Shown: in pieces, positions 5,816 to 12,455 of the stretch
Layout: the number at the start of each line of letters is the position of its first letter
Numbering within the stretch: the first letter of the stretch is position 1
Assembly: GCA_027030565.1 (NCBI GenBank)
Contig: JALVEU010000392.1
Location: 1 to 19,571, forward strand
Direction of reading: 5' to 3'
DNA from: Gammaproteobacteria bacterium
GTDB lineage: Bacteria > Pseudomonadota > Gammaproteobacteria > JAJDOJ01
DNA: 19,571 nucleotides
Position numbers and translations under genes: made by a program
The notes under the pieces: model-generated
Databases searched by the model: none
What the model was told of the DNA's origin: nothing
Seen by the model: only the letters and a program-made list of their open reading frames with translations

Positions 5816-7246
5816 ATGGATATCCGGCAGCTACAGCAGATCGACGAGACCACTTGGAAGTACGGGCCCACGGACTCCATGCATGTGCCGGTGATCCTGT
5901 ACGCCGAGCGCGCGCTGATCGAGTCCATGGATCAGAAGGTCCTGGAGCAGGCGAGCAACGTGGCCGTGCTGCCCGGCGTGGTGGATGCGGTATACGTGAT
6001 GCCCGACGGACACTGGGGCTATGGCTTTCCCATCGGCGGCGTGGCCGCTTTCGATCCGGACCGCGACGGAGTCGTCTCCGCCGGAGGCGTGGGTTTCGAC
6101 ATCTCCTGTGGCGTGCGCACTCTGACCACGGGACTGCGCCTGGACGACCTGGAGGGTCGGCGCGAACGGCTCGCCGATGCGCTGTTCGCCCATATTCCCG
6201 CCGGCGTGGGCAGCCGCGGCCAGATCCGTCTCGACGACGAGGAGATGGACGCCATGCTCCGCGGCGGTGCGCAGTGGGCCGTGGACATGGGCTGGGGCGA
6301 GCCGGCCGACCTGGCCCACATCGAGGAGCGGGGACGCATGGAAGGGGCACGGCCCGACTACATCTCCGCGCGCGCCAAGGAACGCCAGCGCCGGGAGATG
6401 GGCACCCTGGGCTCGGGCAACCACTACTTGGAGGTCCAAGTGGTGGACGTGGTCTACGAGACCCGGATCGCCGAACGCTTCGGCCTGCACGAGGGTGACG
6501 TCGTGGTCTCCATCCATTCGGGCTCCCGCGGGCTGGGCCACCAGATCGGTACCGAAGCCCTGGCCGAGATGCTCCTGGCGGCCAAGGCCTATGGCATCCA
6601 GCTACCGGACCGGGAGCTGGCCTGTGCCCCCATTGCCTCGGAGACGGGCCAACGTTATCTCGGCGCCATGCGAGCGGCCATCAACTGCGCGCTGGCCAAC
6701 CGCCAGATCCTCACCCACCTGACCCGGGAAGTGTTCGCCGACCAGTTTCCACAGGCCCGGATGGAGCTCGTCTACGACGTGTCTCACAACACCTGCAAGG
6801 AGGAACCGCACACAGTCGACGGAGAGCAGCGCCGGCTGTATGTCCACCGCAAGGGCGCCACGCGCGCCTTTGCGCCGGGCCATCCCGACATCCCCTCCGA
6901 ATACCGCGATCTCGGCCAGCCGGTACTCATCGGAGGCACCATGGGCACCGCCTCGTACGTCCTGGCAGGCTGTGCGGGCAACGAGCGCCGCTCCCTGTCC
7001 TCGGCCTGCCACGGAGCAGGCCGGGCCATGAGCCGCCGGCAGGCCACCCGCCAGTGGAAGGGCAGCGCACTGATCCGAGAGCTGGAATCCGAGGGCGTCT
7101 ACGTGCGCAGCCCGTCGGCGCGGGGCGTGGCCGAAGAGGCGCCAGGGGCGTACAAGGACGTACACGCCGTGGTCGAGTCGGCGGAACGTGCCGGCCTCGC
7201 TCGCAAGGTGGCGCGTATGCGTCCGGTGGTCTGCATCAAGGGCTGA
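5816..7246 (+). CDS. rtcB: RtcB RNA ligase (3'-phosphate/2',3'-cyclic phosphate)
   Basis: A 476-residue GTP- and Mn-dependent ligase joining RNA 3'-phosphate or 2',3'-cyclic phosphate ends to 5'-OH ends, used in RNA repair and, in archaea and animals, tRNA splicing. The active site is complete, and the first residues share numbering with Pyrococcus RtcB: MPDGHWGYGFPIGG (62-75), D95 and C98 in GFDISCGVR, N202-H203 in GSGNHYLE, H234 in SIHSGSRG, then H324 in YDVSHNTCKEE and the guanylylated H399 in SACHGAGRAMSR. Length and motifs put it in the long archaeal/metazoan-like group rather than the roughly 400-residue E. coli form, matching its archease partner directly upstream. GGTGA just before the ATG is an acceptable ribosome site. 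No RtcR regulator or RNA cyclase gene lies in the window. With no tRNA intron visible here, repair of damaged RNA is the likely role. Confidence 0.95.
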   Translation: MDIRQLQQIDETTWKYGPTDSMHVPVILYAERALIESMDQKVLEQASNVAVLPGVVDAVYVMPDGHWGYGFPIGGVAAFDPDRDGVVSAGGVGFDISCGVRTLTTGLRLDDLEGRRERLADALFAHIPAGVGSRGQIRLDDEEMDAMLRGGAQWAVDMGWGEPADLAHIEERGRMEGARPDYISARAKERQRREMGTLGSGNHYLEVQVVDVVYETRIAERFGLHEGDVVVSIHSGSRGLGHQIGTEALAEMLLAAKAYGIQLPDRELACAPIASETGQRYLGAMRAAINCALANRQILTHLTREVFADQFPQARMELVYDVSHNTCKEEPHTVDGEQRRLYVHRKGATRAFAPGHPDIPSEYRDLGQPVLIGGTMGTASYVLAGCAGNERRSLSSACHGAGRAMSRRQATRQWKGSALIRELESEGVYVRSPSARGVAEEAPGAYKDVHAVVESAERAGLARKVARMRPVVCIKG

Positions 7247-7287
7247 ACCCTGCCCCCAAGGGCCGCGGAAACACGCCCCAGGGGCCT

Positions 7288-7301
7288 TTGACCTGAATCA
7301 A
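7288..7301. promoter_or_regulatory. Candidate FNR/Anr/Dnr box
   Basis: TTGAC-CTGA-ATCAA, which matches 9 of 10 defined bases of the TTGAT-N4-ATCAA consensus bound by FNR-type regulators (oxygen- or NO-responsive). Its centre is about 56 bases before the phosphoribosyltransferase start. At the classic -41.5 position it would set the transcription start near 7336, next to the AGGAGG ribosome site. The -10 region there (AAGGTATG) is poor, which is a weakness of the call. Confidence 0.5.
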
Positions 7302-7350
7302 CCCGCCACGACGTGGTTTCGGCAAAGGTATGCCGCAGGAGGTCACGCCC

Positions 7351-8028
7351 GTGGCACTGTTCCCCGATCGCTGTACCGCCGGCGCCCGGCTCGCGGCGCG
7401 GCTTGCATCCTACGCCGATCGCAGGGGCACACTGGTACTCGCGCTACCCCCGGGCGGCGTCGCGGTGGCCTATGAAGTTGCTACCCGCCTGGTCCTGCCT
7501 CTGGACCTGTTCGTCGTGCGCAAGCTGTGCGCCCCTGGAGAGCGCAACCTGGCCATGGGGGCCGTGACCACTGGCGGCGTCCGCATCCTCAACCACGAGA
7601 TCGTGCGCATGCTGGGCGTGCCACAGTTCGCTCTGGAGGCCGTGGAAGCCCGGGAGCGGACCAGACTGGAGGCCACGGAACGGGCGCTGCGGGGGGACTG
7701 GCCCAGCCCGCAGATGTCGGGTCAGGCGGTGATCCTCGTGGACGAAGGCATGGCCACGGGCGCCACCATGCATTGGGCCGTCAAGGCCTTACGGCGACTG
7801 GGCGCCGAACACATCACCGCCGCTGCCCCCACCGCATCGCGCAATGCCATGGAGCTGATCCAAGACCTGGCCGACGCGATCGTGGTCTTGAGCGTGCCGG
7901 ACCCCTACATCAGCGTGGCGCGCTGGTACGAGTCCTATCCCCCCGTGGCGGACGATGAGATCGTGCACCTGCTGGAACGGGCGACTGTGACCTATTGCCG
8001 GTCCGGAAGGCCGGTAGGCGTACACTAG
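7351..8028 (+). CDS. Predicted phosphoribosyltransferase (COG1926 type)
   Basis: A 225-residue type I phosphoribosyltransferase-fold protein. The GTG at 7351 is preferred over the ATG at 7330 because AGGAGG (7337-7342) is exactly 8 bases upstream, and because homologues start close to the FPDRCTAGARLAARL segment. The PRPP-binding motif is VILVDEGMATGATM (127-140), and a family-typical LPPGGVAVAYEVA-LDLFVVRKL region (32-59) forms the hood side. This group is usually annotated as predicted phosphoribosyltransferase; its base or nucleotide substrate is not known, and I cannot name one. It sits downstream of an FNR-like box and upstream of an S30AE protein and a hemerythrin-domain protein, a combination that resembles hypoxia or dormancy regulons. 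The next gene begins 161 bases later, so co-transcription is possible but not shown. Confidence 0.85.
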   Translation: MALFPDRCTAGARLAARLASYADRRGTLVLALPPGGVAVAYEVATRLVLPLDLFVVRKLCAPGERNLAMGAVTTGGVRILNHEIVRMLGVPQFALEAVEARERTRLEATERALRGDWPSPQMSGQAVILVDEGMATGATMHWAVKALRRLGAEHITAAAPTASRNAMELIQDLADAIVVLSVPDPYISVARWYESYPPVADDEIVHLLERATVTYCRSGRPVGVH

Positions 8029-8189
8029 AACCCAGTCCGTACCATGAGCAGGAACCCTGCCCCGATGTATCGCAGTACCCCCATCGCCAGCCACCGACTC
8101 CCCCGGACCATGCGAAGCAAGTGCGCACCACTCCTGCGCCATGTCCCGGCGGTGGTCGCCTGAGGCATCCCTGGTACGGGCCCAGGAAC

Positions 8190-8567
8190 ATGGTCACCGA
8201 CTCCCACGACGCGCGCAGCGGCCGCCACAGCAAGGGGCACGTGCCCCTGGCAGACGTGCACCCGCAGGTGGAGTTCGACGGGCTGCCGCGCTCGGACCGT
8301 GTGGTGGGCATGATCGAGGCCGAATGCCGGGAACTCGGCACCCAGGTGCCCCGCATCGAGCGCTGCCGCGTCTCCTTGCATGCGCAGCAGACCGCCTCGG
8401 GGCAGGTGTGCAGCTACGCGCTGCGGATCGAGGTCACAGCACCGGGCAAGCGAGTGCTTGTGGAACAGCCCTGCTCTGCACGCGAGACCCGCCACATGGA
8501 GAGTCTGGTCTCCAAGGCCTTCGATGCCCTGCGCCGTCGCCTGCAGAGCTGCGGCGACGGCCGGTGA
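8190..8567 (+). CDS. S30AE/HPF-like ribosome-associated protein
   Basis: A 125-residue protein. A polar N-terminal extension (1-22) precedes an S30AE-like domain (about 24-118): HPQVEFDGLPRSDRVVGMIEAECREL, IERCRVSLHAQ, YALRIEVTAPGKRVLV and a C-terminal helix HMESLVSKAFDALRRRLQ. Members bind the 30S subunit and promote 70S inactivation or 100S dimers in energy-poor cells. This one is a divergent short form with no long-HPF dimerisation tail, closest in layout to the proteobacterial sigma-54-modulation/RaiA-like group. The ATG at 8190 (AGGA only 2 bases away) is the first start matching the domain; a GTG at 8239 would leave just the core. Its 3' end lies 69 bases before the hemerythrin gene. 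Ribosome hibernation is the best reading, at moderate confidence because catalytic-type residues do not exist to check. Confidence 0.65.
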   Translation: MVTDSHDARSGRHSKGHVPLADVHPQVEFDGLPRSDRVVGMIEAECRELGTQVPRIERCRVSLHAQQTASGQVCSYALRIEVTAPGKRVLVEQPCSARETRHMESLVSKAFDALRRRLQSCGDGR

Positions 8568-8598
8568 CCCGAGCGCCGGCCGCGAGCGGCGCGCCGGT

Positions 8599-8604
8599 TA
8601 TACT
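8599..8604 (+). promoter_or_regulatory. Possible -10 element (TATACT) of the hemerythrin gene
   Basis: TATACT in the 69-base gap before the hemerythrin-domain gene would place transcription near 8611 and give a 26-base leader. No recognisable -35 lies 16-18 bases upstream in this GC-rich stretch, so the site may need an activator or be chance. Confidence 0.35.
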
Positions 8605-8636
8605 CAACAGCAGCGGTCCCCTTCGAGAACCCTTTC

Positions 8637-9200
8637 ATGGCCGAGATCCGCACCTTCAACGACCTGCTGGGCGCCCTGCACCGGGACCACCTCGACATTC
8701 TCGACGTGCTTCGGGTGATCGAGCAGCAGCTCACCGCCATGGAGGCCGGCGCAGATGGCGACTTCCTGCTGCTCTCCGACTGCGTGGACTATCTGGACAA
8801 ATACGCCAACTGCGTACACCACGCAGGCGAAGACATCCTGTTCGACCACGTGGCCCAGCACCTGGGCGGCTTCGGGCCCGTGGTGGCGGCCCTGCAGGGC
8901 GAACACGAAGAACTGAGGCGCATGACCGATACGCTGCGCGAAGAGCTGGCCTGTGTGGAATCGGACACCCCCTGCGACCGGGCCGCGTTCCTCGCGCTGC
9001 TGCGCCGTTACGTCGGCCTGCAGCGCGCACACCTGGAGCAGGAGGAACGCGAAGTCTACCCGGCCATCGCCGCCTGGATCCGCAAGGAACGCACCGCGCA
9101 GGCACTCCCTCTCGCCGCCGACGATCCCCTTCTGGCAGAGGACACGCGGACCCGCTACCGCGCCCTACACGACCACATCACCGGCGCACGGCAGGCATAG
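8637..9200 (+). CDS. Hemerythrin HHE domain protein
   Basis: A 187-residue cytosolic four-helix protein. Candidate di-iron ligands are H15/H18 (ALHRDH), H61/H62 with E65 (CVHHAGEDILF), H90 (GEHEEL), H132 and E136 (RAHLEQEEREVYP). This is the DUF438/YtfE-style HHE pattern rather than the classic oxygen carrier. Such proteins bind oxygen or NO or help iron-sulfur repair; which one applies cannot be read from sequence. The domain covers about 8-150, and the C-terminal part (LPLAADDPLLAEDTRTRYRALHDHI) is helical and family-compatible. It starts 69 bases after the S30AE gene and ends 9 bases before the convergent aspS stop. Association with NnrS and an FNR-like box elsewhere in the window fits oxygen or NO response. 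Confidence 0.88.
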   Translation: MAEIRTFNDLLGALHRDHLDILDVLRVIEQQLTAMEAGADGDFLLLSDCVDYLDKYANCVHHAGEDILFDHVAQHLGGFGPVVAALQGEHEELRRMTDTLREELACVESDTPCDRAAFLALLRRYVGLQRAHLEQEEREVYPAIAAWIRKERTAQALPLAADDPLLAEDTRTRYRALHDHITGARQA

Positions 9201-9209
9201 CGACTCTCC

Positions 9210-10979
9210 TCAGGGCTGATGACGGATACGCAGGTTGAGCTCCCGCAGCTGCGCCTCGGTCACCGGCGCCGGGGCATCGGTCAGGGGGCAGTGCGCCGTC
9301 TGCGTCTTGGGGAAGGCCATCACATCGCGAATGGAGCGGCTGCCGGTCATGAGCATCACCAGGCGATCGAGCCCGAAGGCGATGCCGCCGTGGGGCGGAC
9401 AGCCGTAGTCGAGTGCGCGGAGCAGGAAGCCGAACTGCGCCTGCGCCGTCTGCTCGTCGATACCGAGCACCCGGAACACCGCCTCCTGCATCTCCCGTAG
9501 ATGGATGCGGATGGAACCGCCCCCCACCTCCACGCCGTTGAGCACCACGTCGTAGGCGCGGGAGCGGGCCTCGCCCGGGGCGGCCTCGAGAGCCGCCGCG
9601 TCCGCCACCGCCGGGGCCGTGAACGGATGATGCAATGCCGCCCAGCGCTTCTCGCGTGCATCCCACTCGAACATGGGGAACTCCACCACCCACAAGGGCC
9701 GCCAGTCGGCCTGCACCAGTCCGCGGTCCTCCCCCAAACGCACCCGCAGGGCCGCCAGCGATTCGTTGACCACCAGCGCCTTCCCCGCCCCGAAGAACAG
9801 CAGGTCGCCGCTCTCGGCCCCGGTGCGTTCCAACAGGGTCTCCACCACCTCGTCGGGGAGGAACTTGAGGATGGGCGACTGCAGTCCGTCCCGGCCCCGG
9901 GCGCGGTCGTTGACCTTGATATAGGCCAGCCCCTTGGCGCCGTAGCGGCCCACGAAGGCCGTGTAGTCGTCGATCTCCTTGCGTGACAGGGCAGCCCCGC
10001 CAGGCAGGCGCAGCACGGCTACGCGTCCTGCGGGATCGTTGGCTGGACCGGAAAAGACCTTGAACTCCACCGCCCGCATGGCGTCGGTCATGTCCACCAG
10101 TTCCAGGGGGATCCGCAGGTCCGGCCGGTCCGTCCCGAAGCGCCGTATGGCCTCGGCGTAGGACATGCGCGGGAACGGATCGGGCAGCTCGACGTCGAGC
10201 ACCTCGCGGAACAGGACCCGCAACATCTCTTCCATGAGACCCATGATCCCGTCCTCGTCCATGAACGAAGTCTCCACGTCGAGCTGGGTGAACTCCGGCT
10301 GCCGGTCGGCGCGCAGGTCCTCGTCCCGGAAACAACGCACGATCTGGTAGTAGCGGTCCATGCCCCCAATCATCAACAGCTGCTTGAAGAGCTGTGGAGA
10401 CTGAGGCAGGGCGTAGAACGCGCCCGGGTGCAGACGGCTCGGCACCAGGAAGTCGCGCGCGCCCTCGGGTGTGGCCCGGGTGAGCATGGGCGTCTCGATA
10501 TCGACGAAACCGTGTTCGTCCAGATAGCTGCGCAGGGTCCGGGTCACCCGGGCACGCAGCAGCAGGTTGTGCTGCATCGCCGGCCGGCGCAGATCGATGT
10601 AGCGGTAGCGCAGGCGGTGCTCCTCGCCCACGTCGTCCTCGTCGAGCTGGAAGGGCGGTGTCCGCGCGGCGTTGAGCACCTCCACCTCATGGCCCAGGAT
10701 CTCGATCTCGCCCGTGGCGAGTTCGGGATTTTCGGTCCCCTCGGGCCTGCGCCGCACGCGCCCGCGCACCCGCAGCACGTATTCGTTTCGCACCCGGTCC
10801 GCGATGCGAAAGGGCTCGGGCCGGTCCGGGTCGAACACCACCTGCACGAGCCCAGAGCGGTCCCGCAAATCGACGAAGATGACCCCGCCGTGGTCGCGGC
10901 GCCGGTTGACCCATCCGCAGACCGTGACCTCTTGATCCAGGTGCGTGGTGTTCAACTCACCACAGTAGTGGCTGCGCAT
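9210..10979 (-). CDS. aspS: Aspartyl-tRNA synthetase, probably non-discriminating
   Basis: A 589-residue class IIb synthetase that charges tRNA-Asp. The N-terminal OB fold (1-105) binds the anticodon; motif 1 is near ETPMLTRATPEGARDF (162-177), motif 2 is FRDEDLRADRQPEFTQLD (217-234), a GAD-type insertion lies in the middle, and motif 3 is GGIAFGLDRLVML near the C terminus. Length is normal for the bacterial type. The anticodon-binding domain has His30 in RRRDHGG and Gly81 in RPEGTEN; in Pseudomonas AspRS this His/Gly pair goes with relaxed recognition of tRNA-Asn, whereas discriminating enzymes carry Leu and Lys. So the enzyme is probably non-discriminating and the organism needs GatCAB to make Asn-tRNA; that is inference from memory of those studies. 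An AGGA about 9 bases before the ATG serves as ribosome site. Confidence 0.96.
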   Translation of the reverse strand: MRSHYCGELNTTHLDQEVTVCGWVNRRRDHGGVIFVDLRDRSGLVQVVFDPDRPEPFRIADRVRNEYVLRVRGRVRRRPEGTENPELATGEIEILGHEVEVLNAARTPPFQLDEDDVGEEHRLRYRYIDLRRPAMQHNLLLRARVTRTLRSYLDEHGFVDIETPMLTRATPEGARDFLVPSRLHPGAFYALPQSPQLFKQLLMIGGMDRYYQIVRCFRDEDLRADRQPEFTQLDVETSFMDEDGIMGLMEEMLRVLFREVLDVELPDPFPRMSYAEAIRRFGTDRPDLRIPLELVDMTDAMRAVEFKVFSGPANDPAGRVAVLRLPGGAALSRKEIDDYTAFVGRYGAKGLAYIKVNDRARGRDGLQSPILKFLPDEVVETLLERTGAESGDLLFFGAGKALVVNESLAALRVRLGEDRGLVQADWRPLWVVEFPMFEWDAREKRWAALHHPFTAPAVADAAALEAAPGEARSRAYDVVLNGVEVGGGSIRIHLREMQEAVFRVLGIDEQTAQAQFGFLLRALDYGCPPHGGIAFGLDRLVMLMTGSRSIRDVMAFPKTQTAHCPLTDAPAPVTEAQLRELNLRIRHQP

Positions 10980-11024
10980 GTCGCAATGTCCTGGTGCTGG
11001 CGCCTGCGGCGCGGGAAAGGCGCG

Positions 11025-11053
11025 ATGTTACGAATGGTGCGCGAGGGACGCAA
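11025..11053 (-). promoter_or_regulatory. Candidate sigma-70 promoter of aspS
   Basis: On the minus strand TTGCGT (11053-11048) is followed after 17 bases by TAACAT (11030-11025). The match is 3/6 and 4/6, so modest, but spacing is ideal and the position gives a leader of about 39 bases to the aspS ATG. Confidence 0.4.
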
Positions 11054-11096
11054 CCGGCGTGCCCCCATGCGGGTCCGGTGGCACGTGGCGACGCTT

Positions 11097-11120
11097 CCGG
11101 CGCAGCGGGGACTGCGCCAG
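11097..11120 (-). terminator. Stem-loop after fmdB
   Basis: On the minus-strand transcript CTGGCGCAG pairs with CTGCGCCGG around a six-base loop (9 bp including one G-U pair). The same arms on the plus strand would contain a C-A mismatch, so the structure favours minus-strand RNA. It lies 15 bases after the fmdB stop. There is no U-tract, so it may protect the 3' end or act with Rho. Confidence 0.4.
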
Positions 11121-11135
11121 GGGAGACGAGCAGTC

Positions 11136-11417
11136 TCAGGCCGATGCGGCCTTGCTCTTGTTCTCGTCCTTGGTCTTGCGCTCGGACTTGGCCCCCGACT
11201 CGCCTGTGGAGGATTCGGCCAGGTTGCGCTTGTTGCCACTCTTGAAGTCGGTCTCGTACCAGCCGCCGCCCTTGAGCCGGAACGCGGCTGCGGAGACCAG
11301 TTTGCGCAGCCGGGGCGCCTCGCACTCGGGACAGTCGCGCAGGGGGGCCTCGCTGACCTTCTGGATCACTTCCAGGCGATGCCCGCAGGCTTCACACTCG
11401 TACTCGTAGATCGGCAT
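11136..11417 (-). CDS. FmdB family zinc-ribbon protein
   Basis: A 93-residue protein beginning MPIYEYECEACGH, the hallmark of the FmdB/CxxC-CxxC putative regulatory family. Cys8, Cys11, Cys29 and Cys32 form a zinc ribbon, followed by LVSAAAFRLKGGGWYETDF, a conserved segment. The rest (about 60-93) is a disordered Lys/Ser/Glu tail. The role is unknown; FmdB was named from an amidase/formamidase operon regulator, which is weak evidence. AGGAGG 6 bases before the ATG gives a strong start. It lies 156 bases upstream of aspS on the same strand, an arrangement common in proteobacteria, so co-expression is plausible though a separate aspS promoter is also visible. Confidence 0.92.
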   Translation of the reverse strand: MPIYEYECEACGHRLEVIQKVSEAPLRDCPECEAPRLRKLVSAAAFRLKGGGWYETDFKSGNKRNLAESSTGESGAKSERKTKDENKSKAASA

Positions 11418-11427
11418 GAGATCCCTC

Positions 11428-11456
11428 CTTACAAAAAATTAGCAATCCATTATATT
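11428..11456. promoter_or_regulatory. Bidirectional promoter between fmdB and the dehydrogenase
   Basis: Plus strand: CTTACA (11428-11433), 17 bases, TATATT (11451-11456), with the predicted start at about 11463, the first base of the dehydrogenase ATG. Minus strand: a perfect TATAAT (11454-11449), with a weak TTGGGC 19 bases upstream, giving a leader of about 25 bases with AGGAGG for fmdB. The two -10 elements overlap on ATTATATT. This is the most AT-rich short stretch of the window. Confidence 0.6.
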
Positions 11457-11462
11457 GGGTCC

Positions 11463-12335
11463 ATGAGCGCGATGCCCAACCCGTCGTCCGACAGCCGGCG
11501 CGCCGTCCTGATCACCGGCTGTTCCAGCGGCATCGGCCGCCGGGCGGCCGAACGACTGCAGGCCCGGGGCTATCGGGTGTTCGCGACCGCGCGGCGGGCC
11601 GCCGACGTGGCGGCGCTGCGCGCTCAGGGCTTCGATGCGCTTTCCCTGGACCTGGACGACTCGGCGAGCATCGCCCGCGCCGTGGACACGGTGATGGAAC
11701 AGACCCGGGGACGGCTCTGGGGTCTGTTCAACAACGGCGCCTACGGGCAGCCCGGCGCGGTGGAGGACCTGTCCCGCGACGTTCTGCGCGCCCAGTTCGA
11801 GACCAACCTGTTCGGCTGGCTGGAACTGACCAACCGGGTGCTGCCCCACATGCGCCGGGCGGGCTGCGGACGCATCGTGAACAACAGTTCCGTGCTGGGC
11901 CTGATCGCCCTGCCCTTCCGGGGCGCCTACACGGCGAGCAAGTACGCCCTGGAAGGGCTCACCGACACGCTGCGCCTGGAACTCCACGGCACCGGCATCC
12001 ATGTCAGCCTCATCGAGCCCGGCCCCATCGCGAGCCGGTTCCGCGCCAACGCGGTGCGTAAGCTGCGTGAACACATCGACATGCAGGCCAGCCCGTTCGC
12101 GGAACGCTACCGTGCCGCTCTACGCCGCTTGGAGCATCCGGGCCCTGTGGCGCCGTTCACCCTGCCCCCGGACGCCGTGGTGCACAAGCTCCTCCACGCC
12201 CTGGAGTCGCCCCGCCCCAAAGCGCGCTACCACGTGACCGTCCCCACGCACCTGTTCGCCGTGCTGCGCCGGCTCCTGCCCACCGCCCTGCTGGACCGGG
12301 TCCTGCTCGCGGTCGCATCGCGGGAGAACGGCTGA
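11463..12335 (+). CDS. Short-chain dehydrogenase/reductase (SDR)
   Basis: A 290-residue NAD(P)-dependent classical SDR. Cofactor motif TGCSSGIG (18-25), NNGAYG (90-95) in place of the usual NNAG, catalytic Asn115, Ser142/143 (NNSSVLG), and Tyr156-Lys160 in YTASK. The C-terminal third (EPGPIASRF followed by FAERYRAALRRLEHPGPVAPFTLPPDAVVHKLLHAL) is like the retinol-dehydrogenase/YbbO-type bacterial branch. The substrate cannot be told; an alcohol, sterol-like or fatty aldehyde substrate would be guesswork. The ATG at 11463 coincides with the predicted transcription start, and the next in-frame ATG is 11472; there is no Shine-Dalgarno, so the mRNA may be leaderless. It is divergent from fmdB and 120 bases before the FIST-GGDEF gene. 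Confidence 0.9.
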   Translation: MSAMPNPSSDSRRAVLITGCSSGIGRRAAERLQARGYRVFATARRAADVAALRAQGFDALSLDLDDSASIARAVDTVMEQTRGRLWGLFNNGAYGQPGAVEDLSRDVLRAQFETNLFGWLELTNRVLPHMRRAGCGRIVNNSSVLGLIALPFRGAYTASKYALEGLTDTLRLELHGTGIHVSLIEPGPIASRFRANAVRKLREHIDMQASPFAERYRAALRRLEHPGPVAPFTLPPDAVVHKLLHALESPRPKARYHVTVPTHLFAVLRRLLPTALLDRVLLAVASRENG

Positions 12336-12378
12336 CGAACCGGGGCATCGGACCCGATCTGCGGGCCGCCGAGCAGCC

Positions 12379-12419
12379 CGGTGGATCACGGTACAATGGC
12401 GCGAATACCCGTGCCACCG
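12379..12419. repeat. Imperfect inverted repeat before the FIST-GGDEF gene
   Basis: CGGTGG-AT-CACGG (12379-12391) pairs with CCGTG-CCACCG (12409-12419), 11 bp with a two-base bulge and a 17-base loop. The loop contains TACAAT (12392-12397), a possible -10 with no good -35. It could be an operator over the promoter or a leader hairpin 37 bases before the ATG. Confidence 0.4.
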
Positions 12420-12455
12420 AGCATGTGCCGATGCCCCCAGGCTAACCACGAATCC

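Noticed and set aside
7247..7290. Hairpin after rtcB (AAGG...CCTT with GC-rich core)
   Set aside because: Only about four outer pairs hold and the inner bases mismatch, so I do not call a terminator here.
11090..11108. TGGCACG...CGCTT as a sigma-54 site
   Set aside because: The -12 element is wrong (GACGCT instead of TTGCA) and no plus-strand gene starts nearby.
10428..11462. N-terminal extension of the dehydrogenase reading frame
   Set aside because: It lies antisense to aspS and fmdB and has no SDR similarity; the SDR fold begins after 11463 next to a clear promoter.
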